From the NCBI GenBank assembly GCA_029777935.1, contig JAKORH010000067.1, positions 1-6,714 on the forward strand: 6,714 nt of DNA, read 5' to 3'. The notes under the pieces were generated by a model. It was given only the letters and a program-made list of their open reading frames with translations. It made no database searches and was not told the origin of the DNA. The first letter of the stretch is position 1; the number at the start of each line of letters is the position of its first letter. Shown here in pieces: positions 1 to 6,043 of this stretch. This DNA comes from Pseudomonadota bacterium. GTDB taxonomy: Bacteria > Pseudomonadota > Gammaproteobacteria > Burkholderiales > Burkholderiaceae. The position numbers and the translations under genes are program-made.

Positions 1-139
1 CCATCGGCTCGACACTCTTGCGCTCGCCTGGCAGGATCAATCCAGTGCAGTAACCCCGCAGCCCCGCGCGCCGGTCGGCATGTCCAAGTCCCGCCGCCAG
101 ATGCTCCATGTACCGCTCAAACCGCTCGCTCGCACCCAT
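1..139 (-). CDS. IS701-family transposase, N-terminal fragment (runs off window)
   Basis: This is the start of a DDE-type transposase that would cut and paste its own IS. Reading from ATG at 139 to the window edge gives 46 residues. They contain the family's characteristic N-terminal block: a short amphipathic stretch (RFERYMEHLAAGLGHADR), then GLRGYCTGLILPGERKSVEPM, which resembles the 'YCTGLLLPGERKSVEPM' signature of IS701 transposases. The catalytic DDE residues lie further downstream and cannot be inspected, so whether the gene is intact is unknown. The start is supported by an AGGAG Shine-Dalgarno sequence directly upstream (about 143-147). The spacing of only two bases is unusually short, so an internal start at Met11 is possible but would lose conserved residues. 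The assignment is by recognition of the motif rather than a search. Confidence 0.85.
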   Translation of the reverse strand, partial: MGASERFERYMEHLAAGLGHADRRAGLRGYCTGLILPGERKSVEPM

Positions 140-203
140 CGCTCCTCACACGAAGGACGAAGAAGTGCGTATAGTGCCTTGAAATTAATGACACAGTAAG
201 ATT
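1..203 (-). mobile_element. End of an IS701-family insertion sequence (transposase 5' side)
   Basis: This is the left-hand part of the window up to the point where homology to the neighbouring hydrolase begins. It contains the transposase N-terminus and about 60 bases of IS terminus beyond it. The exact outer edge is inferred. The hydrolase frame has a stop at 189-191 and recognisable hydrolase residues start at about 204-207, so the junction lies between them. A TTAA tetranucleotide at 202-205 suits the YTAR-type target preference known for IS701 elements. ATTAATG occurs twice (184-190 and 201-207), so the boundary could be misjudged by a few bases. The other IS end is outside the window, so the terminal inverted repeats and target duplication cannot be checked here. 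A weak possible -10 for the transposase (TATACG, 173 to 168, minus strand) is visible. Confidence 0.7.
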
Positions 204-206
204 AAT
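179..206 (+). promoter_or_regulatory. Possible outward promoter at the IS/hydrolase junction
   Basis: TTGAAA at 179-184 matches five of six positions of a sigma-70 -35 box. Sixteen bases downstream, ATTAAT at 201-206 matches four of six positions of a -10 box and sits on the junction. Many insertion sequences carry an outward -35 that forms a hybrid promoter with flanking DNA. If active, it would transcribe the truncated hydrolase. The spacing is at the short end of the acceptable range and the -10 is mediocre. Confidence 0.25.
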
Positions 207-1046
207 GCACGCAAGCTGCCCCTGGTGATGTGGCACGGCTTTGGCGAGTTCTCGAAGACCTGGGAAACCACTCCCGATGGCCGCGAAGGCTTCCAGACGA
301 TCTTCCTGCGCCGCGGGTTTCCGGTGTACTTGGTAGACCAGCCGCGCCGCGGCGGCGCGGGCCGAAGCACCATCGGCGCTCAGATAACCGCTGAGCCGGA
401 TGAGCAACGCTGGTTCAACATGTTCCGCCTTGGTGTATGGCCGGATCTATACCCTGGCGTGCAGTTCTCCAAAGACCCTGAAGCGCTCAATCAGTTCTTC
501 CGGCAGATGGCGCCGGACACAGGACCCCTGGACAACGAAGTTGCGGTCGCGGCGATGTCTGCGTTGTTCAGTCGCATCGGCCGCGGTGTCCTGGTGACGC
601 ATTCCTACAGCGGCGGCCTTGGGTGGCAAGCGGCGATGCAGAATCCGGCCATCCGGGCCGTGGTGTCCTTCGAACCCGGCAGCGGGTTTGTGTTCCCGGA
701 AGGCGAAGTGCCAGCGACGATGTCCAGTTTGACAGGCCCGCTGGCCGGCGTGCCCGTGACAATGACGCAGTTCAACGCGCTGACGCGGATTCCGATCGTC
801 CTCTACTACGGCGACAACATCCCAACCGAGCCCAGCGCGAACCCGGGTCTTGACAATTGGCGCGTGCGACTGGCGATGGCCAAACTGTGGGTCGATACCG
901 TCAATCGCCACGGCGGGGATGCGACGTTGGTTCACCTGCCCGAGGTGGGCATTCGCGGCAACACGCACTTCCCGTTTTCCGATCTCAACAACTTACAGGT
1001 GGCCGATCAGATGCAGGCATTCCTGTCGAGGAAGGGATTGGACTGA
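204..1046 (+). pseudogene. 5'-truncated alpha/beta-hydrolase (esterase-like), cut by the IS
   Basis: This is the remnant of an alpha/beta-fold hydrolase resembling secreted bacterial esterases of the esterase 713 type (Ser-His-Glu triad). Recognisable homology starts at NARKLPLVMWHGFG (204 onward), the oxyanion-strand block, and runs in one frame to the natural C-terminus SRKGLD. Counting from the GTG at 225, the likely nucleophile is Ser127 in THSYSGG, the acid is Glu150 in SFEPGS, and the base is His248 in GNTHFPFSDLNN. Full-length relatives carry a signal peptide and some tens of residues before this point, and these are absent. The frame meets a stop at 189-191, inside the IS. GTG 225 and ATG 228 are the only early starts, have no Shine-Dalgarno sequence, and would remove part of a core strand. 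The gene is therefore most likely dead, or at best makes an unexported fragment. An automated pipeline might still call it as a CDS at 225-1046. Its GC content is visibly lower than that of the genes to its right. Confidence 0.8.
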
Positions 1047-1128
1047 ACCGCATGGCGCGCGGTTGGTGCGCTTACTGCCATTTGTGCGCGCCGCCGAACT
1101 TGATTCCCAAGAGCGGTGATTCCCCAAC

Positions 1129-1152
1129 GGCCGGAGATGGCCGACTCCGGCC
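1129..1152. terminator. Perfect hairpin between convergent genes (possible bidirectional terminator)
   Basis: GGCCGGAG (1129-1136) and CTCCGGCC (1145-1152) form a perfect 8-bp GC-rich stem with an 8-base loop. It lies in the 161-bp space where the hydrolase remnant (plus) and the YqjD-type operon (minus) converge, where a shared terminator is expected. There is no clear U-run on either strand, so it could be a Rho-assisted or merely 3'-protecting structure. Confidence 0.4.
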
Positions 1153-1167
1153 CCTCATAGCAAACGG

Positions 1168-1183
1168 ATCGGATTCGTCCGAT
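1168..1183. terminator. UUCG-loop hairpin between convergent genes
   Basis: ATCGGA (1168-1173), loop TTCG and TCCGAT (1178-1183) form a perfect 6-bp hairpin whose plus-strand RNA has a UUCG tetraloop. On the plus strand a mildly T-rich stretch (GTTGTCTGT) follows; on the minus strand no T-run follows. It lies 25 bases beyond the last stop codon of the minus-strand operon. It may act with the hairpin at 1129-1152 to end transcription. The tetraloop lacks the C-G closing pair that gives the most stable version. Confidence 0.3.
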
Positions 1184-1207
1184 GTTGTCTGTCAGTTCAG
1201 AATTCCG

Positions 1208-1582
1208 TCAGGACATCGGACCGCCGTCGGGCTCGACGCGCTTGCGCTTGCCGAGCCACCAGCCGACAACCGCCAGCGCGCCGACGGTGAGCGCGATCGC
1301 CGCGGCCGGATGACGCCGGATCGCGCGCACCGCGGTGAGTGCCAGCGGGGCCCAGAACGGACGGCCGGTTGCGCTGCCGATCACATCGAGCACCGGGCCG
1401 ATCCAGCCGCCCTTGTCTGCCGTCAGCGCGCCGCCGAGCGTGGAGACAGTGGCCGCAATCGCGCCGATGCGGCGCGTGCCGGTGCGCAGTTCGATCACCG
1501 CGGCAGCGACCTCGGTGCGCTCGATCTGCCCGCGCATCCGCAGCAGTTCGAGCCGCAACTGCAGCGACTGGCGGTGCCTCAT
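1208..1582 (-). CDS. Small one-TM protein, third gene of the YqjD/YqjE-type operon
   Basis: This 124-residue protein belongs to no family I can name with certainty. Residues 1-40 form a charged amphipathic helix rich in Arg, Leu and Glu. Residues 41-75 are Gly/Ala-rich with a GGWIGPVLDVIGS segment that could associate with membrane. The C-terminus has the pattern RRHP, then a hydrophobic helix (about 93-110, ending WWLG), then a basic GKRKR tail. That HP-plus-Gly-rich-helix ending resembles the anchor of the DUF883 protein two genes upstream. The ATG at 1582 overlaps the stop of the holin-like gene as ATGA, so translation is probably coupled. In position it matches YqjK in the E. coli yqjCDEK arrangement, but I see no clear YqjK sequence signature, so no symbol is given. 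Cytoplasmic-membrane attachment by the C-terminal helix is inferred. Confidence 0.8.
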   Translation of the reverse strand: MRHRQSLQLRLELLRMRGQIERTEVAAAVIELRTGTRRIGAIAATVSTLGGALTADKGGWIGPVLDVIGSATGRPFWAPLALTAVRAIRRHPAAAIALTVGALAVVGWWLGKRKRVEPDGGPMS

Positions 1583-1968
1583 TTCGTCCCGCCGTCGCTT
1601 TCGGCGCGGCCGACGATCGCGTCGCGGTCGCGGGCCAGCTCGGCCAGCGTATCGGCCAGCAGCGGCGGCGCTTCATGCACCTCGTGCTGCATCCGCCGCA
1701 CGACCAGATAGCCGGCGAGCGCGTACAGCAGCCCGAGCGCGAGCAGCGTCCACGGGCCGCCCTGCTCCCAGAACACGACCACCAGCAGCGCCGACAGCGC
1801 CATCAGCGCGAGCAGCGCCAGTACCGCGCCGGCGAGCGCCAGCCCGACCCAGCGCATGATCTGCGCGCGCGCCTGGGCCAGCTCGACCGAAGCGAACTGC
1901 GCGCGCGTCAGCAGCAGGTTCAGCGACGACGCCGACAGGCGCCGTACCGCGTCGAGCGGCGAAGGCAC
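1579..1968 (-). CDS. Phage holin family protein, YqjE-like
   Basis: This 129-residue inner-membrane protein resembles the YqjE / 'phage holin family' group (Pfam Phage_holin_3_6, formerly DUF1469). Despite the family name there is no sign of phage or lysis genes here. Residues 1-38 form an amphipathic helix containing a VELAQARAQ-type segment. Two transmembrane helices follow (about 40-66 and 71-90), joined by a short WEQGGPW turn, and then a charged cytoplasmic tail of about 38 residues. This is the usual length and plan for the family. The start is a GTG at 1968, nine bases after the stop of the DUF883 gene, with only a weak ribosome-binding site, suggesting reinitiation from the upstream gene. 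Its 3' end overlaps the next gene by four bases. The biochemical role of the family is not established; in E. coli yqjE sits with yqjD and yqjK. Confidence 0.85.
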   Translation of the reverse strand: MPSPLDAVRRLSASSLNLLLTRAQFASVELAQARAQIMRWVGLALAGAVLALLALMALSALLVVVFWEQGGPWTLLALGLLYALAGYLVVRRMQHEVHEAPPLLADTLAELARDRDAIVGRAESDGGTK

Positions 1969-1977
1969 GTGCGCCCG

Positions 1978-2289
1978 TCAGTGGCGCGCGACCAGCAGCC
2001 CGACCAGGAAACCCACGCCGGCGGCCACCCCGATCGCGCCCCACGGATGCGCATGCACCCAGTCATCGGTGGCACGCGCGGCGACCCTGGCGTTCTCGCT
2101 GGCCGCGACCTGCGCGTCCTGCAGCTTCACGCGCGCGCGCGCCAGCGCATCGGCCGCGCGTTCGCGCATTTCCTGCGCCTGCTGGCCGGTCGAATTGGCG
2201 GCCTGCTTCAGCAGCGCTTCGACGTCGTCGAGCACCACGCGCGCGTCGGCGACGAGCTTGTCACGGTTGACCGTTGCGAGTGTGTCCAT
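1978..2289 (-). CDS. DUF883 / ElaB / YqjD-family membrane-anchored protein
   Basis: This 103-residue protein has the standard ElaB/YqjD architecture. A soluble, mostly helical, Ala-rich domain (about 1-78), likely coiled coil, contains the VLDDVEALLKQAA block typical of the family. It is followed by the WVHAHPWGAIG motif and a glycine-rich C-terminal transmembrane helix (about 83-100) ending ARH. In E. coli, YqjD is an inner-membrane protein of stationary phase that binds ribosomes through its N-terminal part; the same role here is inference. The start is ATG 2289 because an ideal AGGAGG (2301 to 2296) lies six bases upstream. A longer reading beginning at 2310 would run through that Shine-Dalgarno sequence and add non-conserved residues. 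It is the first gene of a three-gene operon with nine bases to the next start. Confidence 0.9.
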   Translation of the reverse strand: MDTLATVNRDKLVADARVVLDDVEALLKQAANSTGQQAQEMRERAADALARARVKLQDAQVAASENARVAARATDDWVHAHPWGAIGVAAGVGFLVGLLVARH

Positions 2290-2316
2290 TGTTGTCCTCC
2301 TGTCGAACACGCATCC

Positions 2317-2323
2317 ATCGTAG
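2317..2323 (-). promoter_or_regulatory. Possible -10 element (CTACGAT) of the YqjD-type operon
   Basis: In the 84-bp gap upstream of the DUF883 gene, the minus strand reads CTACGAT at 2323 to 2317. This would place a transcription start near 2310 and leave a leader of about 20 bases ending in the AGGAGG ribosome-binding site. The C before the TA and the lack of a convincing -35 are compatible with RpoS-type promoters, and the E. coli homologue is RpoS-controlled. This is a weak pattern match only. Confidence 0.25.
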
Positions 2324-2373
2324 GTCGACCCGGGCGCACGGGATTGAGTTTCCGCAATCGCCCGGCCTTACGT

Positions 2374-3573
2374 TCAGCTTCCGCGGACGACTTTAACCCG
2401 TTTGCCGTCGGTCACGCTGTCGCTTGGATAGACGATGACCTTGTCGCCCGGTGCGAGCCCCTGCTCGATCCACGCTTCGCTCGAATTGCGCCCGCCGAGC
2501 TTCACACTGCGCCGGACCGCGCGCCCACCGTCGAGCGCGAACACCGCCCACGCGTCGTTGTCGCGGAACAGGGCGGCCACGGGCGCTACGACCGCGTCGG
2601 CGCGCGCGGCGACCACGATGCGCACGTCGACGCGATAGGCGTCGCCGAGCCGCTGCCAGGCTTGCCGCGGCGATGCGAAATCGATTACAACGTTGACGCG
2701 CTGTTCCTCGACGCCCAGCGCCGAAACCTTCGTGAACGCCGCAGGTTCCACGTAGCGCACGCGTCCGTCGAGCACGATGCCGCTGCCTGCGTCGATGTAC
2801 ACGCGTGCGCCGGGCGCGATGCGCGTGGCCTCGGTCGACAGCACGTCGACCACGATCTCGAGCCGCGCCGGATCGGCGATTTCCATCAGCGGCGTGCCGA
2901 CGCCGACCACCGCTTCGCTCTTCTGCAGCACCCTCAGTACACGGCCGGCCACGGGAGACTCGATCGGCCACGCCGTGCCGGGGCCCTCGCGCGCGCCCTC
3001 CCTGGCGCGCATTTGCGCCGCGCGCGCCTGTGCCAGATCGTGCCGCGCACCTTCGACCGCGAAGCGCGCCGCGGCCAGTGCCTGCGCCTGCACGCGCGCC
3101 GCCAGTTCCGCCTGCTCGACCGCGGACTCGGCGATGAAGCCTTCGCTTCTGAGCTTCTTCTGCCGTTCGAAATCCGAGTGCGCCTGCGAAGATGCGGCTT
3201 CGCTGCGCGCGACGTTGGCGCGCGCCTGTTCCAGCGCGGCGGCGGTGGCGCCGACGCGCTCGGCCAGCTCGCGCGCGGTGCGTGCGTCATGCATGGTCGG
3301 CGCCGCGGGCGTCAGCCGCGCGACCTCCATGCCTGCGGCCACCGCGTCGCCGGGCTCGAGCGCCACGCGCGCCAGCCTGCCCGCGAGCGGCGCCGAGACC
3401 ACGTAGCGGTCGATCACGCGCGTCTTGCCGTCCTCGTCTACGGTCTGCTCGAACGGCGCGCGCTTCACGGTCGCGATTTCGACCGGCACCGGGCGCGGCT
3501 GAAACGCCCACACGAATGCGGCCGCGAGGAGAACCGAGCCCGCGCCGATCAGGATCCATTGCCTGCGTTTCAT
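2374..3573 (-). CDS. HlyD/MacA-type periplasmic adaptor of an ABC exporter
   Basis: This 399-residue membrane-fusion protein should link the inner-membrane ABC transporter to the periplasm and probably to a TolC-like outer-membrane channel. In order it has: an uncleaved N-terminal anchor helix (about 5-24) with no lipobox cysteine; a first half-lipoyl motif APLAGRLARVALEPGD (61-76); an Ala/Glu/Arg-rich coiled-coil hairpin (about 95-200) whose tip reads LRSEGFIAESAVEQ; a second half-lipoyl motif SPVAGRVLRVLQ (206-217); a beta-barrel domain (about 236-320); and a membrane-proximal domain to the end. The length is normal for the family. ATG 3573 is used; GAGAGG lies 12 bases upstream, a rather long spacing. 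It is the last gene of the ATPase-permease-adaptor operon, separated from the permease by a 97-bp gap filled largely by a palindrome. Databases often label such proteins 'RND adaptor', but the neighbours show an ABC system. The substrate is unknown. Confidence 0.9.
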   Translation of the reverse strand: MKRRQWILIGAGSVLLAAAFVWAFQPRPVPVEIATVKRAPFEQTVDEDGKTRVIDRYVVSAPLAGRLARVALEPGDAVAAGMEVARLTPAAPTMHDARTARELAERVGATAAALEQARANVARSEAASSQAHSDFERQKKLRSEGFIAESAVEQAELAARVQAQALAAARFAVEGARHDLAQARAAQMRAREGAREGPGTAWPIESPVAGRVLRVLQKSEAVVGVGTPLMEIADPARLEIVVDVLSTEATRIAPGARVYIDAGSGIVLDGRVRYVEPAAFTKVSALGVEEQRVNVVIDFASPRQAWQRLGDAYRVDVRIVVAARADAVVAPVAALFRDNDAWAVFALDGGRAVRRSVKLGGRNSSEAWIEQGLAPGDKVIVYPSDSVTDGKRVKVVRGS

Positions 3574-3598
3574 TCGGCTGCAACGCCTCTCAAGGTTT

Positions 3599-3652
3599 GT
3601 CGCCCCGGCGAAGGCCGGGGCCCAATTGGATCCCGGCCTTCGCCGGGACGAC
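3599..3652. repeat. REP-like palindrome (GGCGAAGGCC type) between permease and adaptor genes
   Basis: This 54-bp inverted repeat is centred on CCAATTGG (3622-3629). Of 27 symmetric positions, 24 are Watson-Crick pairs, one is G-T and two are mismatches. Each arm can also fold alone; the left arm forms CCCCGGC-GAAG-GCCGGGG (3603-3620). The arms match the 'CCGGCGAAGGCCGGGATCC' type of dispersed palindrome common in GC-rich proteobacterial intergenic regions. It begins 18 bases after the permease stop and ends 25 bases before the adaptor start. In the operon mRNA it may protect the upstream 3' end or lower downstream expression. No U-run follows, so a strong intrinsic terminator is unlikely. Confidence 0.85.
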
Positions 3653-3670
3653 GCGTGCTCGATCCATCAC

Positions 3671-6028
3671 TCATTCCCGGGTCTTCAGCACCGCGACCAG
3701 GTCGAGGTGATCGATCCGCTGCCGCACCACCAGCGCGCTTGCCACGCCGGCCGCGAGCACCACCAGGCACGCGAACGCATACGTGCGCGGCGCGATCACG
3801 AACGGCAGCGTCAGCGTCTCGTGCTGCATCAGCTGCAGCATGCCCCACGACAGCCAATGACCGAGCAGCGCGCCGAGCGGCAGTGCCACCGCCAACTCCA
3901 CCGCCAGCTCGCCGAGCAGCAGGCTCGACACCTCGCCGCGCGTGAAGCCGAGCACGCGCAGACTTGCCAGGTCCCACGCGCGCTCCGCCAGCGCGATACG
4001 CGCGTTGTTGTAGACGACGCCGAAGGCGATCGCCGCCCCCATCACCGACAGCACCGACGTAAAGAACAGGATGTTGCGCGCGGTGTTCTCGCGCACGTTG
4101 CGGATGATCGGGCCGATCTCCACCGCCACCGCCGCGCGCGGCGTCTGCTTGATTTCGCGGAACAGCGCCTCGCGCTGCGTGCGGTCGATCAGCAGGCGCG
4201 CGCCCGACAGCGCATCGCCCTCGCCGAGCAGCCGGTTCAGCGCGTCGTAGTCGACGTAGGCGGGAAGCTGCATCAGTTCGTGGCTGTAGCCGCTGACGGT
4301 GAGCGTGACCCGCGCCCGCGTGCCCTGCAGCACCTCGACGCGCACCGGATCGCCGAGCTTCAGGTCCAGCCGCTCGGCCAGGCGGCGGTTCAGCACGATG
4401 CCGCCGGCCGGCAGCGCGACCCGCTGCAGCTTCGCGTCGAGCAGCGGCCGCATCCCGCCGTCGGATCGCAGTCCGCTGAGCGATGTGCGATACGTGCGCG
4501 TGCCGTTGGACAGCCGCACCGCGACGTCGCGATCGGGCTCGGCGCGCAGCACGCCGGGCAGGCGCGCGATTTCGTAGAGGGCGCTGATCGACGTCGGTTC
4601 GGTGAGCGCGATGCTGACCTGCTGCCGGTCGCGCATCTGGATCTCGACGTCGAGCAGGTAATCGACCGCGTCGCGCCACCACGAGCCAGCGATCATCACC
4701 GCCACCGCGGCGGCGATGCCGAACATCGTCAGCAGTGAGCGTAGCGGCTTGCGCTCGATGTCGCGCACGATCATTCGCACCGCGGGCGAATACAGGCGAC
4801 CGAGACCGATCGCCTCCATCAGCGTCCGGCGGAACGTCGCCGGCGCCGCAGGGCGCATCGCCTCCGCCGGCGGCAGCCGCATCACGCGCGCGAGCGCCGC
4901 GAACACGCCCGCAATCGCGGCAAGCATCGACAGCAGCAGCGCCGACAGCGGGATCCACGCCAGCATGCGGAACTCGAAGTCGGGGAAGCGGAAGAAGCGC
5001 GCATAGAGCTGCGCCACCTCGTAGCCGAAGTAGTACCCGCCCGCCACGCCGAGCGGCCCGCCGATCAGCACGATCACGAGCACGAACTTCAGGTAGTGCA
5101 GCCCGATCACGCGGTCGTCGCAGCCGAGCGCCTTCAGCGCCGCGATCTGCGAGCGCTGCGTGCCGATCTGCCTTGTGAGCGCGACGTTGAGCAGGAACAC
5201 CGCCACGCCGAGCACCACGATCGGCAGCGCGGTGCCGTAGACGCGCCACTGCGAGATCTCCTGCGTCAGCGCCTTGTGCGACAACTGGTCGGCCCGGCCA
5301 TAGGCGCCGGTGAAGCCGTAGCGGTCGAGCGTGCGGTCGAGCGCCGCGATCACCGCCGGCTCCGCGGCGCCGCGCGCCAACCGCAGCGCGACCGAGTTGA
5401 ACGCGCCTTCCATGTTGAACGCGGTGGCGAGCCGCTCGCGGCCGATCCAGAAGATGCCGAAGCTCTTCTCGTCGCCCATGCCGCCGCGGCCGGGGAAGAC
5501 GTATTCGGGCGACAGCACGATCCCGACCACCTGCATGGTTTCGCGCTTGCCGTTGAGCAGCGCGGTCACTTGATCGCCGGGCGCGAGGCTGTGTGCGTCG
5601 GCGAAGGTCTCGTTGATCAGGACCTGGTTGGAACGCGGCGCGTCGATCCACGCCCCGCGCCTCAGCGTCAGGCGGTTGATGCTCGGCAGTCCGTGCTCCG
5701 GCAGCGCGATCATGCGGCCGGTCAGCGGCGCGACGCCACCCTTCACGTCGAGCATCACGTCGAATACGACCGTGGTCTCGACCTCGGCCACACCCGGAAT
5801 CTCCAGCAGCCGGTCGGCCACCGCGAGCGGCGCGCGCTTGCCCTGCGCGAACACGTGCGCGAAGCGCGCCGTCTCGTAGTAGCTCGCCTGCAGCCAGCGC
5901 AGCGAATCGTAGGTCGCGAGCGAGCCGCAATAGCCGACGATGCCGGCAGCGACCACCAGAGCGACCGCCAGCACCTGCCCACGCAGATGCCAGAGGTCGC
6001 GCAGCAGCTTGCGATCGAGCATGTTCAT
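3671..6028 (-). CDS. ABC transporter permease with two FtsX/MacB-type repeats
   Basis: This 785-residue inner-membrane permease is the transmembrane part of the exporter whose ATPase and adaptor flank it. It is a tandem duplication of the FtsX/MacB unit. Repeat 1 has TM1 (about 18-36), a large periplasmic domain (37-262) and TM2-4 (265-285, 314-336, 357-380). Repeat 2 has TM5 (431-450), a second periplasmic domain (451-650) and TM6-8 (651-675, 702-726, 748-768). Both repeats keep the cytoplasmic coupling-helix pattern after their second helix: RSQIAALKALGCDDRVIG (292-309) and ERAWDLASLRVLGFTRGEV (682-700). This YbbP-like build differs from single-unit MacB or DevC permeases, so one chain may supply both halves of the channel. 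ATG 6028 is chosen because an in-frame stop lies four codons upstream; Met3 is an alternative. No good Shine-Dalgarno sequence is visible, and a REP doublet ends 15 bases upstream. The substrate is unknown. Confidence 0.92.
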   Translation of the reverse strand: MNMLDRKLLRDLWHLRGQVLAVALVVAAGIVGYCGSLATYDSLRWLQASYYETARFAHVFAQGKRAPLAVADRLLEIPGVAEVETTVVFDVMLDVKGGVAPLTGRMIALPEHGLPSINRLTLRRGAWIDAPRSNQVLINETFADAHSLAPGDQVTALLNGKRETMQVVGIVLSPEYVFPGRGGMGDEKSFGIFWIGRERLATAFNMEGAFNSVALRLARGAAEPAVIAALDRTLDRYGFTGAYGRADQLSHKALTQEISQWRVYGTALPIVVLGVAVFLLNVALTRQIGTQRSQIAALKALGCDDRVIGLHYLKFVLVIVLIGGPLGVAGGYYFGYEVAQLYARFFRFPDFEFRMLAWIPLSALLLSMLAAIAGVFAALARVMRLPPAEAMRPAAPATFRRTLMEAIGLGRLYSPAVRMIVRDIERKPLRSLLTMFGIAAAVAVMIAGSWWRDAVDYLLDVEIQMRDRQQVSIALTEPTSISALYEIARLPGVLRAEPDRDVAVRLSNGTRTYRTSLSGLRSDGGMRPLLDAKLQRVALPAGGIVLNRRLAERLDLKLGDPVRVEVLQGTRARVTLTVSGYSHELMQLPAYVDYDALNRLLGEGDALSGARLLIDRTQREALFREIKQTPRAAVAVEIGPIIRNVRENTARNILFFTSVLSVMGAAIAFGVVYNNARIALAERAWDLASLRVLGFTRGEVSSLLLGELAVELAVALPLGALLGHWLSWGMLQLMQHETLTLPFVIAPRTYAFACLVVLAAGVASALVVRQRIDHLDLVAVLKTRE

Positions 6029-6043
6029 CGTCGCAGCTCAGCG

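Noticed and set aside
184..207. The ATTAATG direct repeat (184-190 and 201-207) as a target-site duplication
   Set aside because: Both copies lie on the same side of the transposase gene, 17 bp apart, so they cannot be the two flanks of the IS. The true duplication would need the other IS end, which is outside the window.
447..968. A 173-codon minus-strand open frame antisense to the hydrolase
   Set aside because: The plus-strand frame has the catalytic motifs and family homology. The antisense translation has no domain.
857..1711. A 284-codon plus-strand open frame overlapping the hydrolase end and two minus-strand genes
   Set aside because: It crosses the convergent intergenic hairpins and is antisense to the holin-like gene and the third operon gene. 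Composition is shadow-like.
1579..1968. The 'phage holin' label as evidence of a prophage
   Set aside because: The family name is historical. The gene sits in a YqjD/YqjE-type housekeeping stress operon and no other phage gene is present.
3599..3652. CRISPR repeat or intrinsic terminator
   Set aside because: There is no regularly spaced repeat-spacer array and no U-run after the stem. The dispersed REP-like palindrome explanation fits better.
1339..3945. An 868-codon open frame on the plus strand antisense to the YqjD-type operon, the adaptor and the end of the permease gene
   Set aside because: It is a GC-rich antisense shadow: Arg/Ala/Pro/His-rich low-complexity translation with no domain, and it runs straight through four well-supported minus-strand genes and a palindrome.
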